From contig BGZK01001453.1 of the NCBI GenBank assembly GCA_005406025.1, forward strand, positions 62,001-126,000: DNA of 64,000 nucleotides, read 5' to 3'. This document shows positions 56,561 through 64,000 of this stretch, in pieces. Below the pieces are notes generated by a model that had not been told where the DNA came from, did no database searches, and saw only the letters and a program-made list of their open reading frames with translations. The stretch's first letter is position 1. Each line of letters starts with the position of its first letter. A program made the position numbers and the translations under genes. This DNA comes from Eumeta japonica. Its lineage: Eukaryota; Arthropoda; Insecta; Lepidoptera; Psychidae.

Positions 56561-56734
56561 TCATTAATTACTCAATAAAACTAGAATCAAAACAATAAGA
56601 CATTACTATTTTATAATTACTAATTAATAACGATTTATATACTTAATGTGACATTCAAATTACAAATATTACATCTATTTTTATAATATTACATTAGAGT
56701 GCAATCGCAATTGAATTCAAGCACGTCGAACATT

Positions 56735-56950
56735 GAATGGGGCCAGTATGTTGCCGGCGTCCCGCGACTGTCCGGGGGCGCTATTTGGAGCGCGCGCCGG
56801 CCGCTCCATTCAACGAGATCTCGAGCGCGCGACGCAAGTCCGTAACTGACTTCCTACACATAACAGCGCTAAAAGGTCACGTGCGCGCCGCCAAATCGGG
56901 CGCTATTCTGACCGCAGCCTCCGCTAGGCGTTTGCACATAAATATGTTAA
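56735..56950. promoter_or_regulatory. GC-rich island, possible cis-regulatory element
   Basis: This is among the strongest islands: GCCGGCGTCCCGCGACTGTC, GGGGGCGCTATTTGGAGCGC and GATCTCGAGCGCGCGACGC. AAAAGGTCACGTGCGCGCC (56872-56890) combines a nuclear-receptor half site AGGTCA with a CACGTG E-box. GGGGCCAGTATGT (56738) echoes GGGGCCAGTGTGT at 11013 in the putative promoter. The plus frame 56737-57021 is probably compositional. Confidence 0.33.
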
Positions 56951-57360
56951 AGTTGTTACGATGCGCAAGACTGAGTTTTATTTTTTTTTATGTAGCCTCA
57001 AACGTAACATGTATAAGATGATATAGGATTTTGTATCGTGAGCGATTTATATAAATAAAATTATTTTAGTGTCAGTATTAATACTTAATAAAATCAAAAA
57101 TACTAATGAAATTACACAACGCGATCACGATCGTTATGTGAGCAATATGTGGTGTGAGCAATAATGTAATGAAATAAGTAAGAACGTGAGAGGTGATGGG
57201 ACACCTAAGAGAAACGGAGCTTATTGCAGACAAAAAGTATTTTAAAAATACAAAAGTATAATAGTATTTTTTATTCAAATTAAACCATTATTTATATTAA
57301 ATATACAAAAAATAATTTATTTCTATTATTTTCCAAAAAGAAAAGCACAGAATACAACAA

Positions 57361-57407
57361 AAAACGGAGGGAAAAATTGAGTCAACCTCAATTTTTCTCT
57401 CCGTTTT
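57361..57407. repeat. 21-bp snap-back hairpin, 5-nt loop
   Basis: 57361-57381 pairs with 57387-57407 with a single G-T wobble, across loop TCAAC. It is one of the longest and cleanest fold-backs in the window. Confidence 0.95.
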
Positions 57408-57535
57408 TTTGTACAACAGGTGATTTTCAATATAGAAATCACTCCAAAACAAATTCTGCCTGGAAATTAACATGTAAATGTACTAATTACAAGAAAGACT
57501 TTGTAAGAGACTTAGCAATTCATCCTCTAGTAGTA

Positions 57536-57575
57536 CTCTCGCTCACTCTCGCTCTGTCTCGCTCACTCGCATGTG
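57536..57575. repeat. CTCG-rich simple tract
   Basis: TCTCGCTCACTCTCGCTCTG and TCTCGCTCACTCGC form a short imperfect CT/CTCG microsatellite. Confidence 0.75.
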
Positions 57576-57659
57576 TAATAAAAAGCACTCTTCAGCTAAT
57601 AAGCAGCATCGTAACTTCTGTTACCAGCTTTCTTGGCGTTTCAGCTTTTCTGACTTAAA

Positions 57660-58454
57660 TCCTTAAATCAAACGTGCCTTAAAAAGTATCGCTTTAAAGT
57701 GATTTTTCTCAATTTTATAAAGTGAAACCTCTATAGCAAAAATTATAAAATGTCATCAAGAGTGTTTTATAACAGTAAACACCTCAAATTGAAGAATCAA
57801 GACAAGAGGTATCAAAGTACGAGTGAGCTACACCTCTATTATGAGATCAATAAGTGAGTTACAGTTAAATAAATCTATTTTATTTACTGTTTTACTAAAT
57901 CCGTTATAATGTAGTGCCTAATCTATGTATAATCGTTTACTCAAGACGTTAGGCATACCACGACAAACTACTAATATCAATTCTTCTCAGAAAATAAAAA
58001 AAATATCTGTTTTTTTTTATTTTGTGAGTAGTTTCAAATTACAAAACAAGTGACCCGATTTTTCATTTTATTATACTTAGTCTGTCAATCGCCGTTACAA
58101 AATTTATCAAATTTTTGTAAATGAAACAAAAACAATAGAGATTTACATTTTATATTCAAATGGCACCGAATTGGGCTTCCAAATTTTGTACATACATTAA
58201 TACACACAAACACTTCAAAATATCAGTTGGATTTTTTTTAATCGCTATGTACGTGTACTTGGGCTGCGGGGCAATACGCTAGGTCACATTTATATTTCAT
58301 CACTGCAGCACCTTAGCATCTCACAAGAAATACTAATTTACGATTCAAAGTCCTAGCAGACACCTTCGCAATACCTTAGTCCAGCTAGTACGATTTTCAC
58401 TCCTGTCGCTATCAGCTTAGAGACGAATAGTCAAGATAACACCTACAACACCGA
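57660..58454. other. AT-rich sequence, nothing recognised
   Basis: No gene or repeat was identified. Confidence 0.4.
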
Positions 58455-58690
58455 AGACGCGGACACGATTCCGGGCGCGTACCGTAGTGCTTTTTCTAAA
58501 TACGGTGCGGATTGTAAAATCAATCGTGGTGACGAAAAACATCGGCGAGAAAATTCGCATGTCGCTACGGCTCGTCCGTAATCTTCAAAGGCGCGTCAAC
58601 ACGCGCGCGACCAGCTCGGGGACTCCGGCGCGATACCCTCGTCTCGCGCGAGTCCCGCGAGGGTAAGGGGACTTCCTTCGGACAAGAAAG
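58455..58690. promoter_or_regulatory. GC-rich island, possible cis-regulatory element or exon edge
   Basis: The block includes GATTCCGGGCGCGTACCGTA, GTCAACACGCGCGCGACC and ACCCTCGTCTCGCGCGAG. A fold pairs ACCCTCG (58634) with CGAGGGT (58656). A donor-like GAGG|GTAAGG lies at about 58657-58666. TTGTAAAATCAATCGTGG offers an Exd/homeodomain-like ATCAATC. No coding frame is supported. Confidence 0.3.
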
Positions 58691-59076
58691 GTTCGATTAC
58701 AATTTCGGTTGAGCGGAACGTGTATGGAGGCGTAGGGCAGGAAAAACTAAATATTGTGGCTCGGTACTGGTGTGACGATGTACATATGCATATTATTGAG
58801 CGAGATGAATAAAAGTTTTTTTTCAATTTAAAGGAGATTTTAGAGAATGTTGAAATTAGAAATTTAAAAAGAGAAAAAAGGTTCTAATTCGCGCACTTGA
58901 AAGAAAAAAATAGTGAAATACATTAAGAATTACTAAAATACGAGTTATTCCCACGACAATAAAAGTTTTGTAAAACTACAAATCCGGTTTAGTAATTCTT
59001 TTTACTTGTTTTTAGTAGCTAGTTTTGTAATCGCAAAAACGTTGACGTCACGAATCTTTCATATTATTACAAAAAC

Positions 59077-59300
59077 TTTTGTATTTCCAAGTATAAACTT
59101 AATAAGATTGAGTACCGAATTTTGTAGTTTCTAGCATACAGTTATAATGCATATATGCTTAATAAGATGTTTTGTAATTCCAAGTATATAGTTAGTAGGA
59201 TTAACGTTTTTAATTTCTAGTATGCATGCATTTGTAAGGATTACTATGATGTTTCGTAATTTCTGGTGTGGTGTTACTAATACTAAATATTACATAGTGT
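59077..59300 (+). repeat. Degenerate tandem repeat, TTTTGTAATTTCTAG units
   Basis: Units begin at about 59077, 59120, 59170, 59207 and 59252 (37-50 bp apart). Each opens with TTTTGTAATTTC(T/C)A(A/G)-like text, followed by TATA(C/T)AGTTA and a TTAGTAGGATTA-like segment. Related words continue on either side (TTTTGTAATCGC at 59023; the inverted GCATTACAAAATG at about 59605). Confidence 0.5.
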
Positions 59301-61234
59301 AATGCCAACTACTTAATTACTAGTTATCGATATTGCAATTTTCATATGGAGTTGTAATACATGATACCAAGCTTTTCTTTCATGTTAAGGAATCATTAGT
59401 ATTAAAAGCTATCTTATAAGTAGGAACTGCAAGAAAATTGAATTGTTATAATAACACTACACAATGTTGCAACTATAAATAAAAACTAATAAAAACAAAC
59501 CATTACACTAAGCCGGAAATATAGAACTTGGCATTAAATATTAGGGAGAACTACACATGTACAATTGCAAAACATAATGTTTAAAAATAGTAACTATATA
59601 GTAGGCATTACAAAATGTATTTTTTTTTTATATTAATCACAATACCCTTGTTGCAACTAAAAATAATTAACTATTTCCAAAATAGTGAAAATAAAATAAG
59701 TATTCAATGAAATAAAGTGCTGACTAACGTTTAACTGATTTATTTATTTTCACTTTAGTCGACAGAAAATACTATTACTGCACAACTAAAACTTAAATGT
59801 GCTATTATTTAAATCAATAAACATTAATTTAGGAAACCAATTTACAATAACAATATAATACCTAACAAGAGTGAGTACAGTATCTCAGTACTTGTAAACA
59901 CAATAACAGGAATATTAAGTATTAAGAGAAAAGTGGGCGCGAAGGGCACAGACGGGGCGATTACTTTTGTGATAGTTCCTAGGTATTTAAGGGCATAACT
60001 TACTCAAAAAATGAACCAGCTTAGGGCATTAATACGCACAATTACACGCCTTTTGGCCACGCCTGAGAAATGAACTGAGTTTGCGCTATGAGATTACTCG
60101 ACATTTAAGAAATATGAATACTAATAATTAATAATAATTTTGTACAAATTAAAAAGAAATATTATTAATTTTTACATATACACCTTTTGTAATTACAAAA
60201 CTCGCTAATAGTCACTAACCGTCTCATTAACCAATTAGGAAAGGCACTAGAATTAGAAATTAGTAATGTCTTTTATCGTTAAATATTAAAGACTACGATT
60301 TGTAGGAATTAAGCAAGCAGCAAACACTCGAAATTTCATAATGTTTTTTCTTGATGTTACAAAATACGAATTCTAATTTTTAGGTAACTTTGTACATTCT
60401 ACTACCACATTGTAAATATTAATTTGTTTTACTAATTCCCAAAATTACTTAAACAGTTTTGTTGTTATTACATTCCAATATTACTCAACTGGTGTAATAA
60501 TTAAATGCAGTGGATATTTTCAAATAAACTTTAGTTTTTACACCATAAAATCTCTTATAACGGCAATTACAAAGTCATATTTAAATTTTTGCAAAAGAAA
60601 AATTCTCTCAGTGTGCAGTTTAGACGTTATAAATGTATTCCATATATCTTTAAGGATAAAATACATGATAGAAATAAAGCTCAATAAATGACATATTTTG
60701 AAATGTATTAAATATACAAGCAGGTAAATAAACACATCTCTTATAAATACAGAAATCATGTATTTCATTCATATTTATTTATGTTGATGTGAAAAAATGT
60801 ATTCCATACACGTTTTAGTGTAATAAAACTTTGAAACCACACATTAAACGATTGGTAAAAATGCAATAACGTTGAACATTATATACATTGAAAGCTTAAC
60901 TCATCTTAAAAATGATACATTTTTAAATCAAAGTACACGCGTTCAGGGTATGATGCGCGAATATGTTAATATCATTATTATGACAACAGTCGATTTCGCA
61001 CCGCATCTAATTTGCGTATCGTTGTCAACATATGAAAAACAATTCTCGATTCGTAAGCTCGACAAAAAGAATATGCCTTCGGAAATATTGTAATAAATAT
61101 AATATAATATAAAAGAAATATTTATGTATTTCGTATAACTAAAGTATCGATTGTACGTCAATCGATTTCATTCTATCTATCGATTCGGAAATCTGACGAA
61201 TTCCTTTCAATCGAAATCAATCCCAAAGTATACG
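59301..61234. other. AT-rich sequence with scattered ATTACAAAA words
   Basis: TTTTGTAATTACAAAAC at about 60186-60202 is a palindrome of the word used in the 59.1 kb array. The frames at 60538-60768 (-), 60872-61093 and 60943-61161 (-) have no recognisable features. Confidence 0.4.
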
Positions 61235-61435
61235 ACTTACCTCGGCCCCGTTACGCGGCCGGTTAAGCGGATCTCGCCGAGCACAATCATGCCGGTTGTG
61301 CCGCTTGATCGCGCCAAATCACATTCCGGCGTCCTTACCTATCATATTACGCCGCCCCTCCGCGTACTCCGGCGCCTACAAAGGGTAGTCCAATATTTTC
61401 GTGCTCACTGGATGGGATTAATCAAGTGATGAGAC
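61235..61435. promoter_or_regulatory. GC-rich island, possible cis-regulatory element
   Basis: GGCCCCGTTACGCGGCCGG, ATCTCGCCGAGCACAATCAT, GCCGGTTGTGCCGCTTGATC and ACGCCGCCCCTCCGCGTACT are followed by ATGGGATTAATCAAGTGATG, which carries an Otd/Bicoid-type GGATTA core. The plus frame 61151-61429 lacks family features. Confidence 0.3.
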
Positions 61436-61813
61436 ACACCGATGATTTCTGATACAGATCGTGCTCGCGCGCTGTTATTATTATTATTATTTTTTTGGGT
61501 GAAAAAAATCCGAAGGTAGTGATATAACTTCGGATCGAAGTGAAATAGTACTGAGGTTTTGATTAGGACCTAAAATTTATTATGTTCCAATATGATGTGG
61601 TCATAGTGCATTGCTTGTTTTCGATGAAATGACAAAAAATCATCATAAGTGATAGGTACAATGTAAGATTTTTACATATTTTAACAATAGTGCGATTCTT
61701 CGTAAAATAAAGGAATGAAAGAAATAGACTTGAATTTACTATAAAAATGTCCAAAAAAAACCTGTAAACATAAAAAAGACCCGGCTATGATTCAAATAGC
61801 AACAAAACGTATT

Positions 61814-61864
61814 GTACATGCTTAAATTAAGTACATGCCTAAATTAAGTATATGCTTAAGTTAT
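61814..61864 (+). repeat. 17-bp tandem repeat, three units
   Basis: GTACATGCTTAAATTAA, GTACATGCCTAAATTAA and GTATATGCTTAAGTTAT are contiguous. A decayed fourth unit may follow. Confidence 0.9.
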
Positions 61865-62549
61865 GTTTATAGTTATGTTTGTTTTTTATTTCATCTCATT
61901 GTCAATTGTTTACAATATTTTTTTAATATATTTTGAACCCAATAACTCTATTATTCCATACGCTAGTACCATTTACTTACATGAAGAATTCAAGCTGCAA
62001 AAAACATAAGCAATGTAAAAACGCATATGTCAGTCGCTTTCACTATAAAATCATTTAAATGAAATTATTTGAACCAGCAATGTGTTTTGTGATAACCTTA
62101 CCTATGATTGCTAACATTATGATGAAAAAATAGCATTGGATATTAAAATCAACCAGTCTGCATGACGGACTCAAGGATCTGTCGCTAATGATACCATTAC
62201 GAAATAATATAAGAGTAAAACTTACTAAATAATAAATAGGATGACAGGACTAACCAATCTGTTTAGTAACAATAAAACACTGATTAAGTTCGTTTTTAGT
62301 CAGATTAAGAACTTGATGTTAATTAATATTTATTAGATAACAAATATTTCTGCGGATTTTCCTCGTGATTATTATGATATACTTCATATATTTTCAAATA
62401 ATTTATGCTTATTCCTCCGTTCTTTTGGACTTTGGTTGAAGGTCATATGAAACTACAACACACAAAACGACAGACTAGAAGATCAGAGGTGCAATGAGCA
62501 CGAGCGCTCAGAAAGGTAAAGAAAAATATGTGCCGACCTCAGGATAAAG
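61865..62549. other. AT-rich sequence, nothing recognised
   Basis: No gene or repeat was identified. Confidence 0.4.
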
Positions 62550-62800
62550 TTTGTGATAACCCCCCGGATTCATCCAGTATCTATAGATCGGCGTGTAGCG
62601 GCTAGATCTGCCGGTGATACTAAGTCATCAGTTCGGGACGTTGCCATCGCTTCAGTTATCACGATTATTGACAGCCCCCGACGTACTCTGCGTAAAGGGC
62701 TGAAGAATAAGGCCCATTAATTTGAATATAAAAGATTGTGGAAGGGTGTGCGTAACGTGGTGATTAAAACCTAACATGGCCATATCTAAGCAACCTCACA
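62550..62800 (+). repeat. Dispersed element related to 52.12-52.26 kb
   Basis: AAAGGGCTGAAGAATAAGGC (62694) and the right end GTGGTGATTAAAACCTAACA (62758) resemble CTTCAGCCCT and GTGGTGATTACAACTTAACA at 52.16 and 52.23 kb. The GGGCTGAAG...TAAGG phrase is common in lepidopteran SINE-like repeats. Boundaries are uncertain. Confidence 0.4.
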
Positions 62801-62816
62801 CAATACAAATTGCAAA

Positions 62817-63420
62817 ATGTCCGATCGCATTATGATGCAATTCTACTTGAGATTCAGAAACTTGGATTTTAAATATTCCATGCTGACAGAATACGCGTTG
62901 AAGTCGTTAACGGTCGTCATCACCAACGCGGTGACAGCATCGTGGACCGACAGTTTGACGTATCTTCCGAGGCATTGGACAATTGATGATTGTGATGATG
63001 TGTGTGCAAGTGAAGTAGATGATTCTTCTGTGATTATGCAACGAAACCCTGTCGATTCAAAACTATTGAGCTGAGCAATCGGCCACCATAGATCCTATAA
63101 CAATCGAATCTCTTTAATCATGCACTAGAAAAGGAAAAGACCATACAGTTCGCTATCTACAAAGTAGCTCATCTGTCTCTACGCCATTGCGTGTTTTTGG
63201 ACACCATCGTCGATCAGAACATAGATAAATGCAAACTGAACTTTGCATTCATTAAATCTGCATTACGGCCATCGCACTCGACGACGCTATCGCGTCGAGG
63301 AAAAAATTTCTTGAGTACTTAGGTACATTTAAAAAAAAATTACTTGAATCGCTGAAAACACAAGACGGCGAGAGCGCTCAACCTGAATTTCGTGAATTTC
63401 AAGTGGATACGGTTTAGCGC
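62817..63420 (+). other. Coding-like relic of unknown family
   Basis: Composition is closer to coding DNA than the flanks. One frame runs 62817-63074 (SDRIMMQFYLRFRNLDFKYS near its start, then TDSLTYLPRHWTIDDCDDV). A later, interrupted frame ends at a TAG near 63417 (SRKKFLEYLGTFKKKLLESL, then KTQDGESAQPEFREFQ). I do not recognise the family. A transposon-derived pseudogene is the simplest reading; a host exon is possible but has no clear splice sites. Confidence 0.25.
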
Positions 63421-63540
63421 TCCGTTTTCATGTAATTTCGTTTCAAATGCTGTGCTTTTGTTCTTAATTTTTTCGTTATTAAATTTCCATATTAAAAATC
63501 ATATTTTTATGATTCCGTATTTCTAAAGTTCACTAATTAC

Positions 63541-63645
63541 TACACACTAGTGATTCCTCTGGTCTCGGGTGTCTATGGGCGGCGGTGATCATCTACTTCC
63601 TGATGGCTGGCATGCTCGTTCGCCCCTTAAAATTCCGTAAAATAA
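63541..63645 (+). repeat. Dispersed repeat family A, 3' module
   Basis: ACTAGTGATTCCTCTGGTCT, GTCTATGGGCGGCGGTGATC, ATCTACTTCCTGATGGCTGG and CATGCTCGTTCGCCCCTTAA form the best-preserved 3' module of the family in the window. Confidence 0.7.
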
Positions 63646-63654
63646 ATAGAAGAA

Positions 63655-63930
63655 ACCTAATAGGATCCCTTCGTTGTCCGTCTGTCCGTCTTTCTTTCCG
63701 TCGGTCACGACCCTTTTTCTCAGAAACGAGTTGAAGTATCAAGTTGAAATTAACATCAAATACTTACATCTGATGTTCCTTAAAGCTGTCAACGTAATCA
63801 AAAACTGCGGCCAACATATAACCATTTATGCTTTATATTTTCAAATTCGTAAATAAAACAAAATTTATAGATTTTTTCTTATTTCTTCGTTATTTCTTAT
63901 TCATATCTTCACAAAATTTGGCTAAAAAAA
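63655..63930 (-). repeat. Dispersed repeat family B, 3'-type end (minus strand)
   Basis: The plus-strand text CCTTCGTTGTCCGTCTGTCC, CCTTTTTCTCAGAAACGAG, GAAGTATCAAGTTGAAATTA, ACATCTGATGTTCCTTAAAG and ACCATTTATGCTTTATATTT is the reverse complement of the order seen at 32.39-32.62 kb. The frame 63674-63856 belongs to this repeat. Confidence 0.7.
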
Positions 63931-64000
63931 AATTAACGCATCTTTAAGAGTTCCAACAATTAAGATAAATTTAAGAAAATCCAAAAATTAAAAAAAAAAC

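Overview
The window looks like lepidopteran (moth or butterfly) nuclear DNA. It is AT-rich, roughly one third G+C by eye, and has no intact host protein-coding gene that I can defend. The lepidopteran assignment is inference. It rests on repeat types I recognise: LINE 3' ends made of TTGAAT-type units, a LINE C-terminus with the RNR...MDV...SA.PSG pattern, and the dispersed repeat with GAGTCGGACT and GGGTTCCGTAC at one end and a CAGACGGACA tract before AGGGTTCC at the other. No open reading frame exceeds 145 codons, and the longest ones are pieces of decayed transposons.

Layout. 1-10.9 kb: AT-rich DNA with copies of two dispersed repeat families (A at 0, 2.7 and 8.7 kb; B at 7.1 kb), a CTCF-like site at 4.7 kb and two long palindromes at 6.6 kb. 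10.95-12.9 kb: a GC-rich block that may be a promoter plus non-coding first exon ending in a good splice donor, followed by three diverged tandem copies of a ~400-540 bp unit. 15.7-19.1 kb: a decayed non-LTR retrotransposon (ORF1-like, AP-endonuclease and reverse transcriptase remnants, and a recognisable 3' tail). 19.2-19.8 kb: two more family A copies. 20.5-22.7 kb: a frameshifted DDE-type transposase relic resembling arthropod proteins with a DUF7869-like domain. 26.5-28.1 kb and 39.15-40.74 kb: two inverted copies of one composite repeat, each carrying a seven-unit ~100-118 bp minisatellite. 31.3 kb: the C-terminus of a Penelope-like element. 37.3 and 43.5-44.7 kb: two pieces of a second LINE lineage on the minus strand. 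38.1 kb (+) and 47.8-49.2 kb (-): two more copies of the first LINE family. 41.2-42.1 and 55.8-56.6 kb: two direct copies of an ~800-900 bp AT-rich repeat with pol III-like boxes.

GC-rich islands of 110-260 bp stand out from the AT-rich background at 3.6, 11.0, 12.5, 40.9, 42.8, 51.6, 53.4, 56.8, 58.5 and 61.3 kb. They may be cis-regulatory elements or first exons, which would suit an intergenic region or large intron near a developmental gene. That is inference only.

The most unusual property is a set of near-perfect snap-back hairpins (stems 11-23 bp, loops mostly exactly 5 nt) in unrelated contexts, one of them inside the reverse transcriptase relic. This suggests recurrent intrastrand template switching. 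I found no CRISPR array, no complete tRNA or rRNA gene, and no complete new system.
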